Positions 21,105 through 31,401 of a stretch of DNA of 64,000 bases are shown here, in pieces. Both the position numbers and the translations under genes were made by a program. Positions within the stretch are counted from its first letter, which is position 1, and every line of letters begins with the position of its first letter. The notes under the pieces were generated by a model. It saw only the letters and a list, made by a program, of their open reading frames with translations. It did no database searches and was not told where the DNA came from. Source of the DNA: Camellia lanceoleosa (lineage: Eukaryota; Streptophyta; Magnoliopsida; Ericales; Theaceae); assembly GCA_025200525.1 (NCBI GenBank), contig CM045758.1:61320649-61384648 (forward strand), read 5' to 3'.

Positions 21105-22472
21105 TTAAAAAAAGAAAAAAGCTAGAAATAAAACAACTTGAGATTTGCCGTCCTCATCTTCTAAGTGGTATGCCCCTTTGCCTGCTAATCCGACCACTTT
21201 GTAAAGTCCTTCCCAATTAGGTCCCAACTTGCCATATCCTGGAACTAAGGTGTTTCCTATTACTTTGCGCAGTACCCAATCTCCGATCTTGAATTGTCTT
21301 GGATGCACTGTTTTGTTATACTTTCTGGATAATTCTTGTTGGTAGGAGGCGATGTGGACCAATGCTTTGTCTCTTCTTTCTTCCGCAAGGTCAAGCTCTA
21401 ATGCTATGGCTTCGCCATTTAAGTCTGGATCAAAGTTTTCGCTTCGAATTGTGGGGAGGCCAACTTCTAATGGGATGACTGCTTCCATGCCATAGGCTAA
21501 GGAGAATGGTGTTTCTCCTGTTGATCGTCGAGGCGTGGTGCGGTAAGCCCATAAAACATGGGGGAGCTCTTCTGCCCATTTGCCTTTTGCCTGCTCTAAC
21601 CTCTTCTTTAATCCATCCAAGACTACCTTGTTTGATGCTTCTGCCTGACCATTTGCTTGGGGATATGCCGGCGTAGAGTTGTAGAACTCTATCTTGTATT
21701 CTTCACAAAAGCCTCTGAAAATTCTGCCGTCGAACTGAGTGCCGTTGTCTGAGATTAACGCCTTTGGTATGCCGAATCGAGTGATGATATTCTGCCAGAC
21801 GAACTTCTTTACATCTTTCTCCTTGATTGACGCCAAGGCTTCTGCTTCCACCCACTTTGTGAAGTAGTTGGTTGCGGCAAGAAAGAACTTCCTGTTGCCT
21901 GGTGCTGTTGAAAGTGGGCCTACTATGTCCAATCCCCACATTGCGAAGGGCCATGGGCTAGTTAGAGGTAGAAGTTCTCTGGCAGGTTGGTGTATTTGGT
22001 GTGTGAACTTTTGACACTTTTCGCACTTTTTAACATACTTCTCTGAATCTGCTTGCATGTATGGCCACCAATATCCTTGCGAGATCGCTCTGTATGCCAA
22101 TGATCTTCCTCCTTGATGGCTGCCACAAACACCCTCATGTATTTTGAATAGGAATGCTTCCACTTTGCCGGGGTGAACACACTTCAAGTAAGGTCCTGAA
22201 AACGACTTTTTGTACAATGCCAAGGATGGGGAGAGCCAAAATCGCTGTGACTTTGCTCTTATTCTGTTGGCTTCTTTCTTCTCTTCTGGTAAGGTGCTGT
22301 CTTTCAGGAACAGTATGATGGGATCCATCCAAGAGGGGCCTAACTCTGCACAGCATACCTCTTCTGCTTCTAGGTCTTCAATGCTTGGTTTAGGCAGGTA
22401 GTCGATTAGTAGTGGGTGAGGGATGGAGGTATCTGCCATTGAGGCAAAGCCTACGAGTTCATCTCGCTTCAT
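21105..22472 (-). pseudogene. Tat1 integrase
   Basis: An uninterrupted frame of 455 codons. Integrase inserts the retrotransposon cDNA into chromosomal DNA. An HHCC zinc module lies at about residues 110-152 (KIHEGVCGSHQ, then CEKCQKF). The DDE core has D in WGLDIVGPL near 180, D in LISDNGTQFDG near 240 and E in ANGQAEASNK near 277. A C-terminal GDWVLRK...LGPNWEGLYKV segment is the usual SH3-like tail. All catalytic residues are present. In the intact element this would be part of one polyprotein; a one-base shift at about 22470 now separates it from RNase H, so it is called a pseudogene even though the domain looks complete. Confidence 0.92.
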
Positions 22473-23581
22473 TGCTTTTCCTCGCCGACCGTTTCTATTC
22501 TTACTACTTCAAACTTCTTTATCTCCGTTCTGACCAGTTCTTGGTACTTGGCCATTCTATCATCTTTTTCCTCGTAGTCGCCAGATATTTGGTTTACCAC
22601 CAGCTGCGAGTCGCTGTAGACCATTAGCTCGGTGGCCTTCATGTAGAATGCTGACTTGAGACCTGCTAGAAGCGCTTCATACTCCGCTTCGTTGTTTGAC
22701 GCTGGGAAGCCAAGGTTGATTGCCTGCTCCACTACTAGGCCGTCTGGAGAGATGAGGACTATGCCAAGTTTTGCTCCATGCCGGTTGGATGCTCCATCCA
22801 CGAAGAGCTTCCACATCTCTCCAACGAACAACTTCCAGCAGGTGGAGGGATCAGATGATGCCTTGGGATCTTCGATGTTGCTGGTGGCTTCTTCAGAGTC
22901 CATGCTCGCTGTCTGCCCCTTGCTTTTTGTTTGCATCAAGTCTTTATTTGTCGGTGAGTCCTGACTTGGTGTAGCACGGTTTGTTTCTTCCTTCCTTTCG
23001 TTACTTTGGTCTGCCTCGGGGCCTGACTGAGTAACCATCACTAGGGGTTGCGTTATTCCGACGTCAACTTCCATCCCTAGTTCGGTTGTTTCAGTTAGGT
23101 CGACTGGGCAGATGTGATGACTTCCTGGTGTGAATTCTGCGACGAAGTCTGCCAATGCTTGTGCTTTTATTGCGGTCCTAGGTTGGAACTTGATGTCGTA
23201 TTGTCCCAATTCCACTGCCCACTTCAGAATTCGCCTAGAGAAGTTTGCTTTTTCAAATAAAGCCTTTAATGGGAAGGCTGTGAGAACAACTATGGTGTGG
23301 GCGTGAAAGTAATGCGACAACTTCCTTGAGGCCATCATCAAGGCCAATGTCAGTTTCTCCAGTGGCAAGTACCTTGTTTCGGCACCCAGTAATGTCTTCC
23401 TGACATAGTAGATAAGAAGATGTTGGATTCCTTCTGCGTGGACCAACACTGCGCTAATTGCATGCTGCGATACTGCTAAGTATAAGAAGAGTTCTTCTCC
23501 AGGGATTGGTGTTACAAGTAGTGGTGGAGAAGACATGTATTCTTTTAGGCTTTCTAGTGCGTGGTCGCATTCTTCGTCCCA
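22469..23581 (-). pseudogene. Tat1 RNase H plus archaeal-type RNase H
   Basis: The first RNase H region runs from about 23581 ([20 protein letters not shown], then [13 protein letters not shown] and [10 protein letters not shown]). After a low-complexity linker, a second RNase H domain begins with [20 protein letters not shown] and continues through [17 protein letters not shown] and [12 protein letters not shown]. Its D-E-D catalytic pattern ([20 protein letters not shown]) is intact. Two RNases H in tandem identify the Tat lineage. The frame is the same as RT but for a TAG at 23582-23584, and it ends by a frameshift at 22469. Confidence 0.92.
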
Positions 23582-24710
23582 CTAAAACTTTGCCTTCAGT
23601 GCGTGGAAGAATGGTCGTAGTCTGTCTGATGACCGGCTTATGAACCGATTGAGCGCAGCCGCCATGCCGGTGAGATGCTGCACTTCCTTCACTGAGTTTG
23701 GCCTCTCCAGATCCTGTATCGCCTTGATCTGGGAAGGGTTCGCTTCTATACCTCGGTTGGTCACCAAGAAGCCTAGGAATTTACCAGATCCTACTCCGAA
23801 CGCACACTTCGACGCGTTGAGGCGTAACTTATGCTTCTTCAGGATCTCGAACATCTCACCTAGGTCCTTAAGATGGTCATTCTCATCCTTGCTTTTGACC
23901 ACCATATCGTCGATGTAAGCCTCTATTGTTCTGCCTAACAATGGCTCAAACATCTTGGTGACCATTCTTTGAAATGTCGCCCCTGCATTCTTCAGGCCGA
24001 AGGGCATGACCTTGTAGCAGTACAATCCTCTTGGAGTTGTGAAGGATGTGACCTCCTGGTCTGGTTTATGCATGGCGATTTGGTGGTAGCCTCTGTATGC
24101 ATCCAGAAAGCTAAGTCGATTGTGCCCTGCTGTTAAGTCTACCAGTTGATCTATCCTTGGTAGGGGAAAGCTATCTTTTGGGCACGCCTTATTGACCGTT
24201 TTGTAGTCGACGCAGACACGCCACTTGCCATTCTTCTTTGGTACTACGACGGTGTTGGAGATCCATCTTGGGTAGTGCACTTCTCTGATTGCCCCTGCCT
24301 CTAGCAGGTTTCCTACTTCTTCCGCCACTATTTCGGCGTGGTGGAGTGCTGATCTGCGGGTGCGCTGAATGATTGGTCTGGTAGAGGGGTGGACATTGAG
24401 TTGGTGACAGATGAAGTTGGGATCAATGCCTGGCATGTCGTATGGGGTCCAGGCGAACACTTCGATGTTGGCGGTCAGAAATTCCAAGACCTTCAATCTC
24501 TCAGTGCTGGACAACGACGAGCCAAGTAAAAAGAACTTATCCGGGTTCTTTTCATCTATTCTAACCTCCACCAAGTCCTCCACCGCTTTCTGATTAGCCG
24601 CTTTGCTGACATCTGCGAATAGTTCATTATTCTCAGGTTCTTCCACCGAATGAACATATCCTTTGGCGTATGCCGCTGCTTCATCGTGACAAAGCACTGC
24701 TTCGACATGA
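23582..24710 (-). pseudogene. Tat1 reverse transcriptase
   Basis: The reverse transcriptase copies element RNA into cDNA. Landmarks in order: [90 protein letters not shown], and the catalytic [26 protein letters not shown] and [16 protein letters not shown] then mark the thumb and connection. The domain is complete. A frameshift near 24670 separates it from protease, and a TAG at 23582-23584 ends the frame before RNase H. Confidence 0.92.
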
Positions 24711-26403
24711 TCTGATCTCCATAAACTTCTTCTATTACTCCGGTGTCGTTGGGAAACCGCATCACCTGGTGGTAGGAGGATGCCACCGAGCGCATGGCGT
24801 GCAGCCATGTCCTACCTAAGATAATGTTGTAAGTGGAGGGGACCTTCAACACCCAAAACTCCACTTGTTTTGTCACACTCCCTGCTCTGACTGGGAGGAT
24901 GATTTTGCCAACGGGCCATTCTGGCATGGAGTTGAATCCGATAAGGGGAGACACGGCAGGCGTCAAGTCTTTATCTTGCAATTTTAGTTGTTTGAAGGTT
25001 TCATAGTACATGATTTCACATGAACTACCTTGGTCAATCAGAATCCGCTTGACGTCAAAATCCTTGACTCGGAGAGTGATGACCAAGGCATCGTTGTGAG
25101 GGCAATAAATCCTTGCCAAGTCTTTATCCGAAAAAGACATGACATTTGTGGCCTCTGTCTTCCCTTTCTTGACGACTGGTTGGGCACTCAGTACCTCTTT
25201 TAAGTGCTCAGCCTTTTTAATTGAACCTCTAAGCTCGCATACACGCTCAGGTTCAAAGACTCCATGTATTACATTGATGATGCCTTGAGGCGGGGCGTTG
25301 ATCAGCATCCCGTTGGGGTTATTATGGTCCTGGGGGGCTGGTTGCGCCCCTCCTTCGATATATTTATCCAGGTGGCCTGCCGCTACCAACTCCTCCAAGT
25401 GCTGTCTCAATGGCTTGCAATTCTCTGTGCGGTGCCCCTTTTCTTTATGGAAGGTGCACCGTGACCTGTCGTCGTAGTCCTTCTGAGCCTCGCCTAGCTT
25501 GGCTGGCCACTTGACTAAAGGCTCGTCTTGAATCTCGCTAAGTATTCGGTAGATCGGTTTTTTGAAGACCGTGGTTATGGCAGTGCGGACTCTCAACCAT
25601 CTCTTGTCTTGGTCCTCGCCGTTGTCTCGTCTGCCCCATCCGTTTCGGTTTTGGCGATCTACCGTATTGACCTTCGCTGAGGTCTTCTTCTCTGGTGTTG
25701 TGGTCGCGCCAGTTTTTGCTTTGGCACGAGCGCCATCCTCTTCCACCCTGATGTGCTGATGCACTCTCTCCATCAGGGCCTCCATGGTGAGGGGTGGTGT
25801 CATGGTGATAGAGTCCCTCAGTCTATTCCCGACTAGAAGGCCTCTCTTGTATTGCGCAATGGCGAGATTGGTCGGGCAGCCCCCAATCTGGTTGAATGTC
25901 TCCCAGTAGTGACTGTTGTATGACCTCAGAGTCTCCTTGTTGCCCATGTCGATGGAGAGTAATTGGTCGATCTCCACCTGGGATTTAGAGTTTGTTCTGA
26001 ACCGCGTTACAAACGCCTCCGCTAGTTGCGCCCAGGAGGCTATGCTGCCCTCTGGAAGCTTCTCAAACCAAGTCAAGCCCAGGTCGCCAAGGCTTGAAGG
26101 GAATAAGATGCACATCAAGGCTTCGTTTCGCCGGTATATAGCCATGACCTAGCGAAAGTGGCTTAAGTGCGAGTAGGGGTCCGTCTTCCCCTCATATGTT
26201 GTGAATTTGGGCTGTAAGAAGCCTGACGATAGGGGCGCGTTCTCTATTGCAGGGACGAATGGTGAGGTCTGCAGCCTCGCCAATGCCTTGTCCGTTGGTT
26301 CAGAGGCGGTATTGCATTCCAACCTCGACGCTGCGGCGTCGAGGAGCCAACCGTAAAGGCGAGACTTCAGTGTGGATCGCGCGCTCTGGCGTCCTCCTTC
26401 CAT
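24600..26403 (-). pseudogene. Tat1 gag and protease
   Basis: The gag capsid-like domain runs through LARLQTSPFVPAIENAPL, TYEGKTDPYSHLSHFR, a TAG stop at about 26147 (probably CAG to TAG), MAIYRRNEALMC, and GLTWFEKLPEGSIASW, to SYNSHYWETFNQIG. A CCHC-like motif, CTFHKEKGHRTENC, precedes the protease. The protease has the active-site box RILIDQGSSCEIMYYETF and the later [12 protein letters not shown]. Gag packages the RNA; the protease matures the polyprotein. The in-frame stop and a frameshift after MFIRW break it. Confidence 0.9.
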
Positions 26404-27045
26404 CGTGCCTTCTCTTCTAGCACGGATCGTAGGTTGGATGATCTGGGCAAATCCGTCTGTCTAGACCTTGTCTGGTGCATATGTGAGGGCCAATACGTGC
26501 TTTCCTCGGTGTACGACCTCTCAGATCTCGTCCTCTCAGACCTGGAGTGACGAGTTCTGGAAGATCTGGATTGTGTATCGCCTGTCCTGAGGCTTCTGTT
26601 CTCTGCTTGGGAGGGTGTAAAATTCCTACTACGACCCTCTGAGTGGCGAGGGGGCGTCTTGTTGTTGCGCCCCTCTCCTGTTGTCACTTCTTCTCCTTTC
26701 ACCTGGCGCTTTAGAGACTCCATGTCCGCCGCCATCTTACGAATCAATTCGTCTTGTTGTCTGACGCGATCCTCCAGAGTTTGAGGATCAATCCTGCGCT
26801 TCCGTCTTTCTGGGCTTTGCGAACGAGAGGGATGAGGGCTGTTATTCCGCCTTCATCCCCTCGCATCCCTCCTGGAATTCTGTCTCTGTGGCTCTAGGTT
26901 CGCCATGGGAGTGACCAAGGTAGGCCTTCGCGCCTTGCACCCCCATCTGGAGTTTGTCCGTCAATGGCGGACTGAGGTAGTTCTTCGTTGTTCGCCATTG
27001 ATGTTTGAGAGAAAGCTTGATCAAGAGGTTGTTCTTGTCTGTATT
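26404..27045 (-). pseudogene. Tat1 gag N-terminal region and leader
   Basis: A frame at 26747-26367 encodes a basic, arginine- and serine-rich stretch (SRSSRTRHSRSERTRSERS) preceded by MIRKMAADMESLKRQVKG. Such R/S-rich N-termini are common before Tat gag. It is out of frame with the downstream capsid domain. The segment 26750-27045 is probably the untranslated leader or an earlier part of gag. Confidence 0.6.
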
Positions 27046-27061
27046 CCCACAGACGGCGCCA
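27046..27061 (-). other. Tat1 primer binding site
   Basis: Two bases inside the 5' LTR the minus strand reads TGGCGCCGTCTGTGGG. TGGCGCC-type sites bind the 3' end of a host tRNA and prime minus-strand cDNA synthesis. The exact tRNA was not determined. Confidence 0.8.
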
Positions 27062-27063
27062 AT

Positions 27064-27939
27064 TGTACGGGAAAGAAATACACCTTCTCGTATAATCCTG
27101 TTGATCAAGTTTGCATTCCTCCGTACGACGTCACTTTATCACCTAAAAACACAAACGTGAGCTCGCCGCCGGGTGTGTGCTGGAAACCTCTCCGATGCCT
27201 GAGTCAGAAAGCTTGACAAATAGACAAAAGCTCTGTGTATTCAGAAAACAAAATTGTGTTACCTCTCCAAAGGTGATATAGGTGAGCTTTTATAGGTTTC
27301 GTGTGGCACAATCCAAATAGGACTCTTATTCCTCCATGTAGAGTCCTCTTAGGATTCATACTCCTGAAAGATTATGCTTCTTTCAACACTCCCCTCACTA
27401 CTTGAACCAAGAGAGATGGTTTTAACACGGCCGGACTCCAATATGACCGAAGTAACCGCTAGTTCGGTCCCTTACTTTTCTTTCTCTTACATCGGTTTCC
27501 CATGCTAAGACCGAGCTAACCATAAGAGAGTTGAGTCGAACTATCTGCAGAACCAAGTCCTCTTAAAGACTTAGCACACCTCGATTTCCATGTGCTACAA
27601 CCGAACTAATCACTGAAGACCGAACTAACAGACACCTTGGCTCCTGCTTTCCTTTCTCTTACCCCGGTCTTATGTGTAAAGGCCGAGCTATCCATAGAAG
27701 AACCAAGCCGAGCTAGCCCATGATCAGGTCCCAGAATGAGCTCAACATACCTCGGTTCCAATTAATGCAACCGAGATAACAAATAATAGACGCCAGACCA
27801 ATCCTCCTTACGTCGGCACCGGCCTTTTACTTCGGTCTAGACTGCCGTACGGCCCATCTTCTTATCCTTCTCAAAACGGCCCAAAGAGCGGCCCATTATC
27901 CTAGCTCAGCCCAATTTATCTGTATAAATTACCCTCTCA
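27064..27939 (-). repeat. Tat1 5' LTR
   Basis: 876 bp, TG...CA. A TATA box TATAAAAG is at 27294-27287 on the minus strand, with the transcribed region running left. It matches the 3' LTR along its whole length, with about thirty single-base differences counted by eye. Confidence 0.93.
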
Positions 27940-27944
27940 CATAT
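27940..27944. repeat. TSD CATAT, right of Tat1
   Basis: Matches 16108-16112. Confidence 0.92.
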
Positions 27945-28124
27945 TATATGAAAAAGTCTACGATCCCAGAATTAGGACCTATATTTTACTATGTGTAGTG
28001 GAGATTAAATTAATAAATTTTATAGTCCATAAATTAAATGAATTTGAACAATTAATTATTATTTTTAAATATATTGAATACCTGATAGATTTCATAAATT
28101 TAGACCTCATATGAATCTTCAACA
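27945..28124 (+). mobile_element. Helitron array, unit 3, right piece
   Basis: Resumes at TATATGAAAAAGTCTACG and runs through GGAGATTAAATTAATAAATT to the next TCTATATAATAAAGC start. Sequence and order match units 1 and 2. Confidence 0.75.
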
Positions 28125-28758
28125 TCTATATAATAAAGCAAGATGATTTTTTAATTTGTCCTAGACACATTTGTCGTACTAGGACATTTAGACTGCTAAG
28201 ATCTATTCAAATTATATAACAACGGCTGAGATATATTTTCTAAAAAATATCCTACATATACATTTTCTATTTTTTCGTTTCTTTCTCTTACTTTTTTCTT
28301 TTCTCACACCCTTCCTTCCATGATCCCATGATCCAACCTTCCTCTCTCTTTATTTTTTTTTTCTCCCGTTTTTATTTTTTTCTCTATTTGTTTATTTTTT
28401 TTATTTTCTCCTTTTTGTTAAATATATTTTACACATATTTCCATACAATGTATGTATGCTCGTAATACACTAGGACATTACGGGCATACATACAATTTCC
28501 ATATAATTATATAAGCAAAAGCAATATTGTATGTATGCCTGTGGAAATTGTATGTATGCTAGGCACATCTATCTATATAGCTATTTATTATATAAGCAAA
28601 AACGAGTTTTTGTAAGCAATTTTGTGAGAACTCCAAAATTTTATAATAAATTTGTGATTTTATCAAATTAAAAAATAAATTTAAATAGTGTTGGGATTAC
28701 AATTATATTCTAATCCTAATATTATTTACACCGTGCCTTCAGGCATGGCATACGCTAG
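28125..28758 (+). mobile_element. Helitron array, unit 4, with a CTAG terminus
   Basis: Starts A|TCTATATAATAAAGCAAG and ends with hairpin CCGTGCC-TTC-AGGCATGG and CTAG|T at 28755-28759. Inside is a long fold-back: TGTATGTATGCTCGTAAT pairs with ATTACGGGCATACATACA (28449-28494), and GCATACATACAATTTCC pairs with GGAAATTGTATGTATGC further on. A sub-element starting near 28566 (TCTATCTATATAGC, TATATAAGCAAAA) shares the same 3' end. Confidence 0.75.
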
Positions 28759-29387
28759 TATTTTGATAAAGCAGGACGGTTTTTGAATCTTCAACATATT
28801 TTTGTCCTATTAGGACATTTGGATGGCTCAGATCTGTTCAAATTATAAAACAATGGCTGAGATATATTTCCCCTAAAAATATCCTACATGTACATTTTAT
28901 ACTTTCCCGCTTCTCTCTCTCTTACTTTTTCCTTTTCTCACCCATCCATCCATGATCCCATGATCCCACCTTCCCTTCTCTTGTCTTTTTATTTTTTTAT
29001 TTTCTTCCGTTTTTATTTTTCTCTCTATTTGTTTATTTTTTTATTTTCTCACTTTTCTTCAATATATTTCTATACAATGTATGTATGCCCGTAATACACT
29101 AGGACATTATGGGCATACATACAATTTCCATATAATTATATAAGCAAAAGCAATATTATATGTATGCCCGTAGAAATTGTATGTATGCCAGGTACATCTA
29201 TTTATCTAGCTATATATTATATAAGCAAAAGCAAGTTTTCGTGAGTAGTTTTGTGAGAACTCCAAAATTTTATAATAAATTTATGATTTTATCAAATAAA
29301 ATATAAATTTAAATAGTGTTGGGATTACAATTATATTTTAATCCTAACATTATTTGCATCGTGCCTTCAGGCACGGGCATACACTAG
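28759..29387 (+). mobile_element. Helitron array, unit 5
   Basis: Begins directly after the previous CTAG|T with a degraded start (TTTTGATAAAGCAGGACGG). It repeats the body of unit 4 and ends with hairpin CGTGCC-TTCA-GGCACG and CTAG|T at 29384-29388. Confidence 0.75.
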
Positions 29388-29643
29388 TAATTATATAAGC
29401 AAAAGCAATATTATATGTATGCTCGTGGAAATTTTATGTATGTCAGACACATCTATCTATCTAGCTATATATTATATAAGCAAAAGTGAGTTTTCATAAG
29501 GAGTTTTGTGAGAACTCCAAAATTTTATAATAAATTTGTGATTTTATCAAATTAAAATATAAATTTAAATACTGTTGGGATTACAATTATATTATAATCC
29601 TAACATTATTTACATCGTGCCTTCAGGCACGGGCATAAGCTAG
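29388..29643 (+). mobile_element. Helitron array, unit 6, 3' part only
   Basis: Contains only the last 256 bp of the unit (TTATATAAGCAAAAGCAATA to the hairpin CGTGCC-TTCA-GGCACG and CTAG|T at 29640-29644). Confidence 0.7.
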
Positions 29644-30055
29644 TATATATATATTTAAAAAAACATTTACCAGCTTTATCAAAATTATTAACCCTAAATT
29701 AATATTGTAACTCAAGTAGAGTCTATATGTCGGCTTTTTTTCATTCTTTTTTTAAAATCTGCGCAACATCATATATAATAAATTCCTCGCAAAGTCTGCT
29801 TAGTCTATCAAAAAAGAAAAAAATTAGGTTTCCCTTCTATTGATTCAAAGTCATGTTTAGACACGCCATGGTTGAGGATGAAAACATAAGTTGCCCCTTC
29901 CACAATGAATGCAATATTTGAGATTGAATTAGGGTTTTATAAGACTCTAGGCTTACCGAGGCGATAAGGTCTCTTATAGCCTAAATGCAAGATGCAAGGC
30001 GAGGCGCGTGCCTCACCAAAGGGACGCGCAAATAGTAGAAAAAAAAGAAAATTAT
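29644..30055. other. Intergenic DNA
   Basis: No gene. The phrase AAGGCGAGGCGCGTGCCTCACC near 29996-30018 is GC-rich and palindromic and resembles a dispersed plant repeat, but the family was not identified. Confidence 0.45.
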
Positions 30056-30292
30056 GGGGGTGTTTGGGAAGAACTTTAGAGGCTAAAATAGTCAATAAAG
30101 ATAAAAAAAACCAAAATAGCCAATAAGATAAAATGTCACATCTAAACTATAATCATTTCACTTTTTCTCTCACAACCATCAAATCAACTTCAGAAAAAGC
30201 CAACCAACTTTATAGACACAACTTTTTTTGCCAAACTAAAATAGCCAAAAAGACAAAAAATCAACTAAAATAACCAACTTTTCAAACAGGGC
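30056..30292. mobile_element. Possible TIR MITE (GGGGTGTTTGG ends)
   Basis: The left end GGGGGTGTTTGGGAAGAACTT matches the complement of the right end, GCCCTGTTTGAAAAGTTGG. GCTAAAATAG and its complement recur inside. No clean target duplication was found: TTA lies left and TAA right. Confidence 0.5.
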
Positions 30293-30590
30293 TAAAATAG
30301 GCAAACTTTTCAACATAACAAATATATATAGAGTTTCAAAAATCATAAAGCAAGTTTCACAAGCATAACAAAGAAGAAAAATTAGAGAAATAACCCAACG
30401 AAGAAAAAGAGAAGAATAAAATAAGAAAAGAAAAGAAGAATAAAATAAGAAAAGAAAAAGAGAAGAAAAATAAGGGAAAAAAAAATAGAGATATACCCAT
30501 AAAGAGAACCCATTGAAGAAGAGAAAAAGAAAATATGAAAAGAAAAAGAAAATAAAAATAAAGGAAGAAAAAACAGAGACAGAGAGATGA

Positions 30591-30595
30591 CCCAA
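30591..30595. repeat. Putative TSD CCCAA of Tat2
   Basis: Precedes the inferred TG start of the Tat2 LTR; the other copy would lie beyond the window. Confidence 0.35.
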
Positions 30596-31019
30596 TGTGG
30601 TGAAGGTAGGTTTGGAAATACTCTTGTATCCTGATGGACGTTCTTGATTCTCTGATTGACACCTGAAAAGGAGGATTAACACTCCGGTCGGGATTGCTGA
30701 AATTAGCACTCCGATGGACAACTTAGTAACTTAAGTTTCTACGGTCTGTTCTCACGTACCTTTTCTTAGTTGATGCTCCTCTTATTTATACTCGTCCTTG
30801 ATATTGGGGGTCGGGCCCACCTTTAGTCCAACGTGTAATTGCTTACTCGGCAATTCTGCCCTGCCTATTTGTACTCGGCCTTTTTTACAGTTGATACTTA
30901 GATTGATTTAATTATTCGGCCTTTGAATCCCCCCAAGCTTGAGCCGTATAGTAGAACTTGATTTTTCTTTGATTTCACTTGGCTTTCCTACATAAATAAA
31001 GATATATTCGGCTCCCACA
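30596..31019 (-). repeat. Tat2 3' LTR (about 424 bp)
   Basis: The right boundary CTCCCACA|ATTGCCCCCC mirrors CTCTCA|ATTGCCCC of Tat1; on the minus strand GGGGGGCAAT is the polypurine tract. The left boundary TG at 30596 is inferred from weak alignment with the Tat1 LTR edge (GAAATAC, then CTTGTATCCTGATGGA). A minus-strand TATAAATA is at 30790-30783. The second LTR is outside the window, so the left end is less certain than the right. Confidence 0.6.
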
Positions 31020-31152
31020 ATTGCCCCCCAAACATCCTATTAATGTTAGTTATTCACATGTTTGGTCTTGAATATAGAGTTAGAAAATACGGTGGTTGCC
31101 CTCATTCCGACGCAAGTGTCAGAACGCCTGCTCTTTTTAGAAATTATTATAA

Positions 31153-31161
31153 TTTCCCGCC
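31153..31161 (+). promoter_or_regulatory. E2F-like motif upstream of Tat2 antisense gene
   Basis: TTTCCCGCC sits 134 bp inside the LTR boundary and about 240 bp before the antisense start codon, parallel to TTCCCGCC in Tat1. A GTAAGT that could be a leader-intron donor follows at about 31325. Confidence 0.35.
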
Positions 31162-31401
31162 CCTTCGTACGCTTCATTCATTTAATGCGATTTGAAACCA
31201 TGTTGTCTCTTCGAATGTATGCTTTTTTTGAATACACAAAGTTTCTTGTTGCCTGTCAGCACGTCTCCCTCGTTTCATGACCTCTGTAACTTCTTTCTGT
31301 TCCTTATTGTCCTCTCCACTTCTTGTAAGTTTTTCTCTCCTCCATTTCGACTTCCATTTCCTTGCTTGTTTTAGTTTAGAGTATTCCCTTTACTGGCTAG
31401 G

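Larger units (their letters stand above)
16113..27939 (-). mobile_element. Tat1: Tat-lineage Ty3/gypsy element with dual RNase H
   Basis: An 11,827-bp element with two 876-bp LTRs, TG...CA ends and a CATAT target duplication. On the minus strand the order is LTR, PBS, gag, protease, RT, RNase H, a second (archaeal-type) RNase H, integrase, tandem repeats, then a gene on the opposite strand, and the 3' LTR. The extra RNase H after pol RNase H, and an additional ORF between pol and the 3' LTR, are known marks of the Tat lineage. Gag-pol carries at least two stops and two frameshifts, so the copy is not autonomous. The LTRs differ by roughly thirty bases by eye, mostly transitions, implying a fairly recent but not current insertion. 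Confidence 0.95.

Noticed and set aside
28888..29094. Small hydrophobic frame in the Helitron array
   Set aside because: Comes from the C/T-rich Helitron body and recurs only as that repeat recurs.
29996..30018. GC-rich palindromic phrase as a possible SINE or tRNA remnant
   Set aside because: No A and B box pair or tRNA fold could be made from it.
30236..30721. 161-residue hydrophobic minus-strand frame
   Set aside because: Translation of an A/G-rich stretch (F/L/S-rich product) crossing a MITE edge and the Tat2 LTR start; no family resemblance.
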